Source: Deltaproteobacteria bacterium (GTDB taxonomy: Bacteria > Myxococcota > Kuafuiibacteriia > Kuafuiibacteriales > Kuafuiibacteriaceae). Taken from it: 64,000 bases of DNA. Below are positions 19,897-28,756 of the stretch, piece by piece. The DNA lies in NCBI GenBank assembly GCA_020632995.1, contig JACKEN010000001.1, forward strand, positions 1,148,001 to 1,212,000, read 5' to 3'. The position numbers were made by a program, and so were the translations under genes. Below the pieces are notes generated by a model. The model worked only from the letters and a program-made list of their open reading frames with translations, was not told the origin of the DNA and made no database searches. How positions within the stretch are numbered: the stretch's first letter is position 1; each line of letters opens with the position of its first letter.

Positions 19897-20478
19897 GTGC
19901 TGAAGCTCCGCGCTGTGTCCATCCTGGGCCTGGGGTTGCTGGTCCTCACCGGGTGCCCGAGCAACGAGGCCCCCCCACCCGAGGCGTCCGGCCCCGGGGC
20001 CCCCGCCTCGCAGCCGGCCGCGCCGCCCGCGGCCCCGGCGTCCCAGCCCTCGGCCCTGGTGCATGGCCTGCCGAACCCCTCGGGTATCCGCTACGTCGAC
20101 CCGGCGTGCGACGGCAAGACGCCTTGCAAGTGCGCCGGCCAGATCAAGTACGGGCAGAACGCGCTGGCCCAGATCGACGTGTCCGAGGCCCGGCTGGCCG
20201 AGGGCGTGTACTGCGTCTTCGGCGACTTCGACGGCAACGGGCAGGCCGACGTGGCGATCATGGACGGGGCCTGGACGCCGGAGGGCGGCAAGGCGGGGGA
20301 CGTGCGGGTGCTCCTGTTCGATGGCCTCGGGCTCCGGGCCGCGGTGCCGATGCCGAAGAAGATGCTCTCGGTGGGCCGAGACGAGGTCGAGGGCCAGCAG
20401 GTCCTGGTGGAGCCCGCCGCGGCCCAAAAGTACTACTTCGCGTTCCGCGAGGGGCGCTTCGAGCTCCAGACCCGCTGA
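19897..20478 (+). CDS. Lipoprotein with Pro/Ala linker
   Basis: From a GTG at 19897 the signal peptide LKLRAVSILGLGLLVLTGC ends in a lipobox with Cys at about residue 20. A disordered stretch rich in Pro, Ala, Ser and Gln (to about residue 52) tethers a 140-residue globular domain. That domain begins GIRYVDPACDGKTPCKCAGQ and includes FGDFDGNGQADVAIMDG, a loop like the calcium-binding or FG-GAP type. The function is unknown. Its last 46 bases overlap the end of the DUF1028 gene on the other strand. Confidence 0.75.
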   Translation: MLKLRAVSILGLGLLVLTGCPSNEAPPPEASGPGAPASQPAAPPAAPASQPSALVHGLPNPSGIRYVDPACDGKTPCKCAGQIKYGQNALAQIDVSEARLAEGVYCVFGDFDGNGQADVAIMDGAWTPEGGKAGDVRVLLFDGLGLRAAVPMPKKMLSVGRDEVEGQQVLVEPAAAQKYYFAFREGRFELQTR

Positions 20479-21470
20479 GCCACGGCCAGGGCGCACAGCG
20501 CAAGGCCCAGCGGCGGCCCGCGCTCGGCCCCCGGGGTCGCGCGGCACCCGCACGCGCTCCGGATGGCGCCCCGCGCGGGCGCTGCACCCGCGTCCAGGAG
20601 AGCTGGCAAGGCGTCCTGCGCGGCGGCGTCGGCCGGGGCGGCGTCCATCGGGGCCGCGTCCGGCCCGCCCGCCTCGGGCAGCGCGGCGTCCGATGCCTCG
20701 CCCGCGTCGGTCTCCGCGTCGGGCCACACCCCGGCGTCGGGGGGCTCGGGGCAGGGGTGCTCGGCACGCCACGCGTCGTACTGCGCCCGGATGAGGGCGA
20801 CCGGGTCAGTGTTGCCGGTGTCGCGCACGCTGAGGAACACCACCGGCGCGCCCCCCGCCGCGCCGTCCACCCGCAGGAACGCGGCGTCGGCCGGCACCCC
20901 GCGCGGGGTGCAGCGGGCGTCACCCTGGCCGTCCTCGCGCCCGGCCTCGAGGGCGTGCATCAGGCGGTCGGCGAGGTCGCAGCCGGGGGCGACGAACCCC
21001 GCCTCGGCCTGGCTCACCACCGCAGGGCCGGTGAGCAGGTTGCCTTGCACCGACCAGGTGAGGGCGCCCAGCTGGCCGGTCTGGTGCCCGGCCCACGCTC
21101 CGTCCTGGCTCCCGGTGAAGGCGGCGGCGCGGCCCGTGAGGTCGACCACCCCGTATTGGCGGGTCTGGAACTGGGGATCGAAGGCGGCGCGGGTGAGGTC
21201 GGCGATCACCTCATCCGGCGTCAACCCGGCCTGCAGATCGGCCACCGCCCGGTCGCGGCCCGCGGTGTTGAGCCGGGCCTGGGCGTGGGCGACAGCGACC
21301 CCGGGGACCCCGCCGTAGATCACCGACAGCTCGAGATCCCCCACGCAGGACGCGCTGGTGCCGCCCACCTGGCCGGTCGCCATGTCGGTGGCGGCGATCG
21401 AGTAGGTGGCGGCGGCGGCTCGGGGCACTGCGACCGATGCGACGACCAGCGCGATGATCCGCGCGCTCAG
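20433..21470 (-). CDS. DUF1028 exported protein with MYXO-CTERM-like tail
   Basis: The domain at residues 20-220 begins ATYSIAATDMATGQVGGTSAS and matches DUF1028, an Ntn-hydrolase-like family. After it lies a DAG/DAAP-rich linker. The tail SACGC...LGLALCALAVAQRV...SSKRPSR has the Cys, hydrophobic helix and basic end of a MYXO-CTERM sorting signal. The reading frame needs a start just before LSARIIALVVASVAVPRAAA, a good signal peptide, yet the only codon there is CTG at 21470. It overlaps the TGA of the DUF2461 gene (CTGA). The next normal start, a GTG about 30 bases on, would cut the signal. So a CTG start is inferred. Confidence 0.72.
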   Translation of the reverse strand: MSARIIALVVASVAVPRAAAATYSIAATDMATGQVGGTSASCVGDLELSVIYGGVPGVAVAHAQARLNTAGRDRAVADLQAGLTPDEVIADLTRAAFDPQFQTRQYGVVDLTGRAAAFTGSQDGAWAGHQTGQLGALTWSVQGNLLTGPAVVSQAEAGFVAPGCDLADRLMHALEAGREDGQGDARCTPRGVPADAAFLRVDGAAGGAPVVFLSVRDTGNTDPVALIRAQYDAWRAEHPCPEPPDAGVWPDAETDAGEASDAALPEAGGPDAAPMDAAPADAAAQDALPALLDAGAAPARGAIRSACGCRATPGAERGPPLGLALCALAVAQRVWSSKRPSRNAK

Positions 21471-22156
21471 AACGGGAGCCCCAGCGCGTCGGTGAGGAAC
21501 TTCACGTACTCGGAGGCTGCCTTGCAGGTCTTCGCGTAGGCGTCCATGAAGTCGGGCGCGCAGGCCTGCTTGACGGTCATGGTGGCGGACACGATGTAGT
21601 CCTTGCGCTTGATCTCCTCGATCGCGGGGTGCTCGGGGTCGAAGCCCTTGGGCGGGCGTTTCAGGGACTCGCCCCCGACCTCGAGGGCGTCCTTGAAGGC
21701 CTTCTTGCCCTGGATCTTCATCCACCCCTTCGGATCCTCGGCGATCGCCTCCCGGATCTTCTGGAGCGACTCGGGGTCGGGGTGCCAGACCCCGCCGCCC
21801 ATGAACACCCGGCCGGGGTCGAGGTGCAGGTAGAAGACCGGCGCGTGCACGTCCTTGCCCGCCTCGTGCCGGAACTGGGCCGCGGTGTTGGTCTTGTAGG
21901 GCGTCTTGTCCTTCGAGAAGCGGGTGTCGCGGTAGATGCGGAACATCGAGCCCCCGTTGGGGCGCGGGTCGGCCACGAAGTGCGGGCTGATCTTCTCCAG
22001 CTTCGGCCCGAACTCGGTGATGAAGCGGAGCATCGGGCCCTTCACGTCGGCCTCGAAGCGCTCGCGGTTCGCCTCGAACCAGGCCTTGTCGTTGTTCAGG
22101 CCCAGCTCGGCGAGGAACTGGAAGAGCGCCGGCGTGAAGTGTGCTGTCTTGGGCAT
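21467..22156 (-). CDS. DUF2461 family protein
   Basis: A 229-residue protein with the family's hallmarks: NNDKAWFEANRERFEADVKGP near the N-terminus, then FRIYRDTRFSKDKTPYKTN, and FYLHLDPGRVFMGGGVWHPD. It has no signal peptide. DUF2461 proteins are widespread and structurally alpha/beta, but no reaction is established to my knowledge. The stop overlaps the apparent CTG start of the DUF1028 gene. The gene is divergent from the GST gene, with 60 bases between. Confidence 0.9.
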   Translation of the reverse strand: MPKTAHFTPALFQFLAELGLNNDKAWFEANRERFEADVKGPMLRFITEFGPKLEKISPHFVADPRPNGGSMFRIYRDTRFSKDKTPYKTNTAAQFRHEAGKDVHAPVFYLHLDPGRVFMGGGVWHPDPESLQKIREAIAEDPKGWMKIQGKKAFKDALEVGGESLKRPPKGFDPEHPAIEEIKRKDYIVSATMTVKQACAPDFMDAYAKTCKAASEYVKFLTDALGLPF

Positions 22157-22216
22157 GGGCCCCGAGGTTCTTCGGTTTCGGGTTGCGAGTCCATGCCCCG
22201 CGCGTACTGTCCACGC

Positions 22217-22891
22217 ATGACCTTGAAGTTGATCTCGTTCGCCCTGTGCCCGTTCGTCCAGCGAGCGGTCATCACCCTCAAGGAGAAGGGGCAGAGCCCG
22301 GACATCGAGTACATCGACCTCGCCAACAAGCCCGAGTGGTTCCTGAAGATCTCCCCCCGCGGGAAGGTCCCGGTGCTCGTGGTGGACGGCAGCCCGCTCT
22401 TCGAGTCGCAGGCCATCGTGGAGTACCTCGAGGACACCATCCCCGAGCCCGCGCTCCGGCCGTCGGATCCGGTGGAGCGGGCCCGCGATCGGGCGTGGTT
22501 CGCGCTCGCCTCCGAGGACCTGTTCATGAACCACTTCCGCCTAGACCACAGCAAGGACGAGGCCTCGGTGAAGAAGGCCCTCGCCGCGCTGCACACCGCG
22601 CTCGACCGGGTCGAGGAGGCCATGCAGGGCAGGGCGTACCTGTCGGGGGACGGGGCCCGCTTCGGCCTCGCCGACGTGGCGATGGCCCCGTTCCTCATGC
22701 GGGCCGAGATCACGAAGAAGCGAGGCTGGGTGGACCTGTTCGCCGGCCGCCCCAACATCCGGGCGTGGGCCGACCGGGTGCTCGCCCGCGAGACGGTGCA
22801 GACGTCGGTGCGCCCGGACTTCGAGGCCGAGAGCCTGGCCGCGGTGACCCGGGCCGAGGCCTGGCTGGTGAGCCACCCTGGGGTTCTCTAG
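22217..22891 (+). CDS. Glutathione S-transferase family protein
   Basis: A 224-residue GST. The thioredoxin-fold N-terminus has LISFALCPFVQRAVITLKEK, with a Cys as likely catalytic residue (CPFV) as in omega- or beta-like GSTs. GKVPVLVVDG with its cis-Pro and then FESQAIVEYLED, the glutathione gamma-Glu site, follow. The helical C-terminal domain has the usual GLADVAMAPFL N-capping region. It is probably a cytoplasmic detoxification or thiol-transfer enzyme. The start is the ATG at 22217. Confidence 0.92.
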   Translation: MTLKLISFALCPFVQRAVITLKEKGQSPDIEYIDLANKPEWFLKISPRGKVPVLVVDGSPLFESQAIVEYLEDTIPEPALRPSDPVERARDRAWFALASEDLFMNHFRLDHSKDEASVKKALAALHTALDRVEEAMQGRAYLSGDGARFGLADVAMAPFLMRAEITKKRGWVDLFAGRPNIRAWADRVLARETVQTSVRPDFEAESLAAVTRAEAWLVSHPGVL

Positions 22892-22954
22892 CCGGCCTCT
22901 TCCCGCCACCAAGGCCCTTCCCGTGGACTGAACTAATGTATAGGATCATCCGCC

Positions 22955-25384
22955 ATGGGCACGGTGGTGGAGTTGGATTCGCGCGCCTTCGCGCGCCGTC
23001 AGGCGGCGCCGTGGGAGGGAGCATACGGCCTCTCGGCGGTCTTGAACAGATGGGCAGGTGAACAAAAGATCTGGTCCAACGTGGTGCTGGACGAGACCGT
23101 CCCGCCGCGCCCGGCCCAGGTGGTGCCCATACCCGAGGGGGTGAGCCCCGCGGTGCAAGGTGCCTTGCGGCGCCGCGGGATGGCCGAGCTCTACACCCAC
23201 CAGGCCGCCGCCTTCGAGCTGGCCGCGTCCGGGCGCGACGTGGTGGTGGCTACCCCCACTGCCTCGGGCAAGAGCCTCTGCTACAACCTGCCGGTCCTCG
23301 ACGCCCTGGCGCGGCGGAGCGACGCCCGGGCCCTCTACCTGTTCCCGACCAAGGCCCTGTCCCGCGACCAGGAGGAGGCCCTGCGCGGGTTCCTGAAGGA
23401 CGCGGGCCTGGACCACGGGGCGGTGACCTACGACGGCGACACCCCGCCCGACGCCCGGCGGGCCGCCCGCGATCGCAGCGGGGTGCTGATCACCAACCCC
23501 GACATGCTCCACACCGGCGTGCTGCCGCACCACGCCTCGTGGGCCCGCTTCTTCGCGAACCTGGAGTACGTGGTGGTGGACGAGCTCCACATGTACCGCG
23601 GGGTGCTCGGCTCGCACCTGGCGAACGTGATGCGGCGCCTGTTGCGGGTGGCGCGCTTCCATGGGGCGTCTCCGCGCTTCTTGTTCTCGTCCGCCACGAT
23701 CGGGAACCCGGCCGAGCACGCAAGCCGGCTTGCGGGACGCGAGGTCGCCCTGGTGGGCGAGAGCGGCGCCCCCACCGGCGCGCGGCGGGTGCTGGTCTAC
23801 AACCCGCCGCTCGTGAACGCAGAGCTCGGCCTGCGCCAGAGCTCGGTGAAGGCCTCGGTGCGCCTCGCGGCGGAGCTGGTGCGGGCGAAGGTGAGCACCA
23901 TCGTGTTCGGGCAGAGCCGGAACCAGGTCGAGGTGATGCTGAAGTACCTCCGGGACGCCCTGCGGGAAGACAAGCTCCCGGACTCGGCGCTGATGGCCTA
24001 CCGGGGCGGCTACCTGCCCGAGCAGCGGCGGGCGATCGAGCGGGGCCTGAGGGAGGGCGAGATCCAGTGCGTGGTGGCCACCAACGCGCTCGAGCTGGGG
24101 ATCGACATCGGGTCGCTCCAGGCGGTGGTGTGCGCGGGCTACCCGGGGAGCATGGCCTCCACCTGGCAGCGCTTCGGGCGGAGCGGCCGGCGCCAGGGTG
24201 AGGCGCTGGCGGTGCTGGTGACCTCGAGCGGGCCGCTCGATCAGTACCTGGCCCGCGACCCGCGGATGTTGATGGAGGCGCCGGTGGAGGAGGCCCGGGT
24301 CGATCCGGACAACGTCGAGATCCTCATCCAGCACCTCAAGTGCGCGGCGTTCGAGCTCCCGTTCGAGGCGGGGGAGTCCTTCGGGGACGTCGAGCCGGAG
24401 CCGGTGCAGGATGCCTTGCGGTTCCTCGCGGACCACCGGGTGGTGCACCCGGTCCAGGGGCGCACCGGGCAGACCGTGTACCACTGGTCCACCGACGCGT
24501 ACCCCGCCAACGACGTGTCGCTCAGGAGCCCGAGCTGGGACAACTTCGTCATCATCGACGTGGCCCGGAGCAAGACGATCGCCGAGATGGACTTCCGCTC
24601 GACCCACACCATGCTCCACGAGCAGGCGATCTATCAGCACGACGGGGCGCAGTATCAGGTGGAGCGCCTGGACTACGAGAACCACAAGGCCTTCGTGCGG
24701 CGGGTGGAGCCCGACTACTACACCACCGCGATGACCCACGTGCGGGTCTCGGTGCTCGAGGAGGCGGCGAGCGGGCGGCTGGAGCTCGGCGGCGCCCAGA
24801 GCCTGCTCGTGGGCCACGGCGACGTGGACGTGGTGGAGAAGGTGGTGGGCTTCAAGAAGATCAAGTTCCACAGCCACGAGAACGTGGGCTACGGCGAGGT
24901 GAACCTGCCCGCGGTCGAGAAGCCCACGACCGCGTTCTGGTACACTTTCCCGGAGGACGCCCTGGCCGCGGTGGACGCTCCGCGGGCGGTGTTGATGGAC
25001 GCGCTGGCGGGCCTGCTGAACGCGCTCCACGCGGTGGCCTCGGTGGGGCTGATGATGGATCCGCGGGACCTCGGCCGCACCCTGGTCGACGAGCCCGCGG
25101 TGGGCCCGGATGGGCATGCGGCGCGGGCGGCGGCGGGCGGGCGCTCCTTCGAGCCGACCCTGTACCTCTACGACTCGGTGGCGGGCGGCATCGGGTTGGC
25201 GCCCCGGCTCTACGAAGAGCAAGAGAGCTTGCTGCGGCGGGCCCACCACCTGATGGCGCGCTGCGGGTGCCAGGAGGGGTGCCCCTCGTGCGTGGGGCCG
25301 GTGGCGCCGCACATCCAGGCCGCGGGGTGGTCGCGGCGGGCGGTGGCGCTGGCCCTCTTGAGCGCGGTGGGGCTCGGGGGCTGA
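22955..25384 (+). CDS. mrfA: MrfA-like DExH helicase with C-terminal four-Cys cluster
   Basis: An 809-residue superfamily 2 helicase. Motif I is TPTASGKS (about 98-105), motif II DELH (about 209-212), motif III FSSATIGNP, and motif VI QRFGRSGRRQ. The C-terminal half has the DUF1998-type region ending CGCQEGCPSC (about 769-778), a Cys cluster that binds metal in this family. These are the features of Bacillus MrfA (YprA), which works with the exonuclease MrfB in repair of mitomycin C DNA damage. The next gene, 3 bases downstream, is MrfB-like, which strongly supports the call. Confidence 0.9.
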   Translation: MGTVVELDSRAFARRQAAPWEGAYGLSAVLNRWAGEQKIWSNVVLDETVPPRPAQVVPIPEGVSPAVQGALRRRGMAELYTHQAAAFELAASGRDVVVATPTASGKSLCYNLPVLDALARRSDARALYLFPTKALSRDQEEALRGFLKDAGLDHGAVTYDGDTPPDARRAARDRSGVLITNPDMLHTGVLPHHASWARFFANLEYVVVDELHMYRGVLGSHLANVMRRLLRVARFHGASPRFLFSSATIGNPAEHASRLAGREVALVGESGAPTGARRVLVYNPPLVNAELGLRQSSVKASVRLAAELVRAKVSTIVFGQSRNQVEVMLKYLRDALREDKLPDSALMAYRGGYLPEQRRAIERGLREGEIQCVVATNALELGIDIGSLQAVVCAGYPGSMASTWQRFGRSGRRQGEALAVLVTSSGPLDQYLARDPRMLMEAPVEEARVDPDNVEILIQHLKCAAFELPFEAGESFGDVEPEPVQDALRFLADHRVVHPVQGRTGQTVYHWSTDAYPANDVSLRSPSWDNFVIIDVARSKTIAEMDFRSTHTMLHEQAIYQHDGAQYQVERLDYENHKAFVRRVEPDYYTTAMTHVRVSVLEEAASGRLELGGAQSLLVGHGDVDVVEKVVGFKKIKFHSHENVGYGEVNLPAVEKPTTAFWYTFPEDALAAVDAPRAVLMDALAGLLNALHAVASVGLMMDPRDLGRTLVDEPAVGPDGHAARAAAGGRSFEPTLYLYDSVAGGIGLAPRLYEEQESLLRRAHHLMARCGCQEGCPSCVGPVAPHIQAAGWSRRAVALALLSAVGLGG

Positions 25385-25387
25385 GCC

Positions 25388-26905
25388 ATGGATCTGACCC
25401 GGAAGCTGAGCCGCCTCAAGGGGGCGGGGCCGGGCGGCGCCCGGGCCGCGGTGCTGGAGGTGCCGAGGGACGAGGGCGCCGGCTACGCGGGAGGGGATGT
25501 CGCAGGTCAGCTCGAGGGCTTGATGACCGCCCGGGAGCCGGGCCGCCCCTCGTTCGAGCTCGAGCCGCCCCGGCTCTCGGCCGACCCGCGCGAGAAGGTG
25601 CGTCAGGCGCGGATCCAGCACCTGCGCGGGCTCCTGGTGGACTTCGAGGCGCGCGCGGCGGCCCGCGCCAAGGCCGAGGCGGCGCGTCGGGCCGCGCTCC
25701 CCAAGGTGGAGCTGCCGGGGGCTCGGGTCGAGACGCCACACGGGCCGGTGCGCCGGGTCGACCACGTGCTCGAGCCCGGGCACTGTCACGGCCGCTTCCC
25801 GGTGCAAGATGCGTTGACGGTGGAGGTCGAGGCCCTGGCCCGCCTCGCGTTCGACGCTGCGCTCGAGGGCGTCGATCCGGCGGGGGCGCTGTTCATCGAC
25901 ACCGAGACCACCGGGCTCTCGGGGGGCACCGGCACGCTGCCGTTCCTCGTGGGCTTCGCCCGCTTCGAGGCCGAGTCCCTCGTGGTGACCCAGCTGTTGC
26001 TCGAGGCGCCGGGGGAGGAGGCGCCGATGCTCGAGGCGCTGAAGGAGGCGGTCGAGGCGTGTTCGGTGCTCATCTCCTACAACGGCAAGGCCTTCGACTG
26101 GCCGCTGTTGGCCACCCGCTTCGTCCTGAACCGGGTGGCGCCGCCAGCCCCCAAGCCGCACCTGGATCTCTTGCACGTCGCGCGGCGCATGTTCCGGGAG
26201 CGGCTGGGAGGCGCGCGGTTGGTGACGATGGAGGAGGAGGTCCTCGGCATGCGCCGCGAGCGCGACATCGACGGGGCCGAGATACCGGGCGTGTACTGGT
26301 CGTTCCTGCGCCACCGCGACGGAACCCAGATGGCCCAGGTGATCGAGCACAACGCCAACGACCTGGTGGCCCTGGCCGCGCTGATGGGGGTGGTGGCGCG
26401 CCGCTATCAGCGCCTGCACGCCCACGACGACCCGATGGACCACCTGGCCCTCGCGAAGGTGGCGGCGCGGGCGAAGGATCCGACGAAGGCCGAGCTCTTC
26501 GCCCGCGCGGCGGCGGAGGGCGGGGGCGAGGCGCGGACCACTGTGCAAGCGAGCCTGCTCCAGGCCGAGCTGTGCAGGAAGCGCGGCGACGCGGGCCGCG
26601 CGCAGCGGGCGCTGGAGGAGGCGGTGGCGGCGGCGGGCGACGACGCGGCGCTGGCCGCGCCGGCCCACCTGGCCCTGGCGAAGCTGCACGAGCACCTCAC
26701 CAAGGACCTGCCGTTGGCGCTGGTGCACGCCCGGCGGGCGGAGCCGGCGGAGGGCGCCGAGGCCTCGCTCAAGCGCAGGAGCCGGCTGGAGCGTCGCATC
26801 GTGCGCGGGGTGCTGGCGGCCAAGACGAAGCGCGCGCGGCGGAGCAGCGCCGAGCGGCTCCCGTTGGAACACGCCGCCGGCCCGCTCGGCGTAGGTAGTC
26901 CGTAG
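25388..26905 (+). CDS. mrfB: MrfB-like DEDD exonuclease with C-terminal helical repeats
   Basis: A 505-residue protein. An RNase H-like 3'-5' exonuclease domain lies at about 150-350: FIDTETTGLSGGTGTLPFLVGF (motif I), ISYNGKAFDWPLL (motif II) and EHNANDLVALAAL (motif III). The first 130 residues are variable. The last 150 residues (DDPMDHLALAKVAARAKDP onward) form TPR-like helices. This matches MrfB (YprB), the partner of MrfA in mitomycin resistance. The operon order helicase-exonuclease is the same as in Bacillus. Position and domains together make this a confident pair. Confidence 0.88.
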   Translation: MDLTRKLSRLKGAGPGGARAAVLEVPRDEGAGYAGGDVAGQLEGLMTAREPGRPSFELEPPRLSADPREKVRQARIQHLRGLLVDFEARAAARAKAEAARRAALPKVELPGARVETPHGPVRRVDHVLEPGHCHGRFPVQDALTVEVEALARLAFDAALEGVDPAGALFIDTETTGLSGGTGTLPFLVGFARFEAESLVVTQLLLEAPGEEAPMLEALKEAVEACSVLISYNGKAFDWPLLATRFVLNRVAPPAPKPHLDLLHVARRMFRERLGGARLVTMEEEVLGMRRERDIDGAEIPGVYWSFLRHRDGTQMAQVIEHNANDLVALAALMGVVARRYQRLHAHDDPMDHLALAKVAARAKDPTKAELFARAAAEGGGEARTTVQASLLQAELCRKRGDAGRAQRALEEAVAAAGDDAALAAPAHLALAKLHEHLTKDLPLALVHARRAEPAEGAEASLKRRSRLERRIVRGVLAAKTKRARRSSAERLPLEHAAGPLGVGSP

Positions 26906-27085
26906 CTCGTGCGGGCCGCGGCGCGCCTCGTCGCGAAGCGGTTCGACGATCATCGCGCGCATCGGGCCATACGCGCTCCACGAGCATAGGCCGCGCCCGA
27001 CCTTGTCCCTGCGCCGTATAGGCTGGCGGGCGAACGGTCCGGGGCAGGCGTCGTATGCCCCATTTGGGTGAGCCCGGAGGTGAGC

Positions 27086-28144
27086 ATGAACGAGTACGGA
27101 GCACGGACGTCGAAGGGACTCCTGACATGTGCCGCGAGCGCTGCGCTGCTGGTCGCGAGTCATGCGGCCCCCGCCGACGCGTGCTCGGGTGAGACCGGGT
27201 TGTGGCCGGTCTGGCCCACGGCGACCAGCACCGCGGTGCCAGCAAACACGCGGATCCTGGTCAGCGCCGACTCGTTCACGAGCGAGGGCGTCTCTGTACG
27301 ATTCCGGATTCGCGCCCTGACCAGCACCGCCACCGCGGCGCTCGGCGCCACCCGCATGGACTCGAAGTTCCTCTCGACGCCACACCCCTACGCGGGGTTG
27401 TCGTCGCTCTGGCTCGCGGACGGAGATCTGACCGGGTTGGAGGGGCCGGTCGAGGTCGCGGCCGAGCTGGTCACCGAGGCGGGCGCGGTGGTGGCGTCCT
27501 CGACCCAGCAGGTCATGGTGGTGCCAGGGTCGACGCCACCGCAGGCCAGCTTGACCGACGAAGGCGCGTATTTCTTCCGCGACCCGACCTTCGACGAGCC
27601 GTTCGACAGCTGTAGCGCGGTCCACGCCAACGAGGGCACGAGCGTGTTCGTTCGCGTGCAGACCGCGCTCCCCGCGGTGGTGCGTGTGATCCCGACCTAC
27701 GCGTGTACCTCCACCCTCAGCGACCCAGCCTACGCGCTTGCCGCGACCGGGGACGCGGAGCTCCGCTTCTCGGTGTTCTCTCGGGACTGTGGTCAGCCCA
27801 CCCTCCGATACGAGCTGGTCGATGTCCTGGGCCGCGAGAGCGCGGGCACGCTGGGGTCCGTCCTCGGTTGTGCGCCAGGCTTGCCTCCCGCCAACTGGAG
27901 CCTGGCGGAGTGGCAAGCCAACGGTGGGCCCTGCAGCGAGGCCGTCCTCGATGCCGGAGTGGCGGACGCGGACGTCTTCGACGCGCTCACCGACCTCGAC
28001 GCAAGCGCTGATCCAACGGACATCTCGGCCGACTCCGACCTGGCGTGCGCCTGCACCGAGGCGGGGCCCCCGCGCGGCGGGTGGTCGTCCGTGGGGTGGA
28101 TGGTGTTGGGCGCGGTAGTGCTGCTCCGGCGCCGCCTCGGGTGA
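27086..28144 (+). CDS. Exported MYXO-CTERM protein
   Basis: The ATG at 27086 follows a strong GGAGGTGAG Shine-Dalgarno; a longer ORF from 27068 lacks one. The 352-residue product has a signal peptide ending ASHAAPADA before a first Cys. The middle is beta-rich (SVRFRIRALTSTATAALG, TQQVMVVPGSTPP), suggesting Ig-like domains with two probable disulfides. A DAGVADADVFDA linker precedes CAC and a C-terminal helix and Arg-rich end (GWMVLGAVVLLRRRLG), the MYXO-CTERM sorting signal. Such proteins are processed and displayed on the cell surface in myxobacteria. No catalytic motif is seen. Confidence 0.82.
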   Translation: MNEYGARTSKGLLTCAASAALLVASHAAPADACSGETGLWPVWPTATSTAVPANTRILVSADSFTSEGVSVRFRIRALTSTATAALGATRMDSKFLSTPHPYAGLSSLWLADGDLTGLEGPVEVAAELVTEAGAVVASSTQQVMVVPGSTPPQASLTDEGAYFFRDPTFDEPFDSCSAVHANEGTSVFVRVQTALPAVVRVIPTYACTSTLSDPAYALAATGDAELRFSVFSRDCGQPTLRYELVDVLGRESAGTLGSVLGCAPGLPPANWSLAEWQANGGPCSEAVLDAGVADADVFDALTDLDASADPTDISADSDLACACTEAGPPRGGWSSVGWMVLGAVVLLRRRLG

Positions 28145-28147
28145 GTG

Positions 28148-28747
28148 CTACTCCGCCCCGCGCTCGAGCTCGTAGAGCACCACGTGGCCGTCCCGCGGCA
28201 GGTAGACGCCGCCGCCGGCCGAGTGGAAGTGCTTCGCCAGCCTGCGCCGATACCAGCTCGCCCGCCGCAGGTTGATGACCCCGTCGGTCAGCTTCTGGTT
28301 CACGTTGTGGTCCCAGTCCTCCTGGGTCACCACCTCGAGGTAGAGGGCGCCGTGGGCGTGGCGGGCCAGGTTCTCGATCGCGGCCTTGGCGTCGGCGTCC
28401 GACAGGTACTGCAGGACCCCGTGGCAGATCACAAGATCCGCCGGGTCTGAGCGCCACTCGGCCACCGACCCGTGGTGCCAGCCGTACTGCTGGCACATCG
28501 CCTTGCTGATCTCGACCCCGGTGTACTCGATGGCCGGCCGCAGCGCCTTCAGGGCCTGGCCCCAGCGGCCCACGCCGCAGCCCATGTCGAGCGCCCCCTC
28601 CACCGGGACCCCAAGGTAGTCGAGGTAGCTCAGGACGAAGCGGGCGAGGCGGACGGTGTCCTCGGCGTCGGAGACCCGGGTGCTGGGATCCCGGTAGTAG
28701 CGGTCGTAGTAGGCGTCGTCGAACTCGGTGCGGGCGCGGGAGGACAC
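28148..28747 (-). CDS. Class I SAM-dependent methyltransferase
   Basis: A 199-residue Rossmann methyltransferase. Motif I is ALDMGCGVGRWGQAL (about 52-66), followed by the acidic end of beta-2 in YTGVEIS and the motif IV/post region DLVICHGVLQYL. No DNA- or RNA-specific recognition domain is present. The substrate is probably a small molecule, since the domain is minimal. The start is a GTG at 28747; I see no better start. It converges with the MYXO-CTERM gene with a 3-base gap. The DUF2330 gene lies 9 bases upstream on the same strand, so the two may be cotranscribed. Confidence 0.87.
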   Translation of the reverse strand: MSSRARTEFDDAYYDRYYRDPSTRVSDAEDTVRLARFVLSYLDYLGVPVEGALDMGCGVGRWGQALKALRPAIEYTGVEISKAMCQQYGWHHGSVAEWRSDPADLVICHGVLQYLSDADAKAAIENLARHAHGALYLEVVTQEDWDHNVNQKLTDGVINLRRASWYRRRLAKHFHSAGGGVYLPRDGHVVLYELERGAE

Positions 28748-28756
28748 GCGCGGAGC

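Noticed and set aside
22946..27916. A 1656-codon open frame on the minus strand
   Set aside because: It is antisense to the mrfA-mrfB pair; the product has runs of His/Arg/Pro/Gly and no motif. It is a by-product of the very high G+C codon bias.
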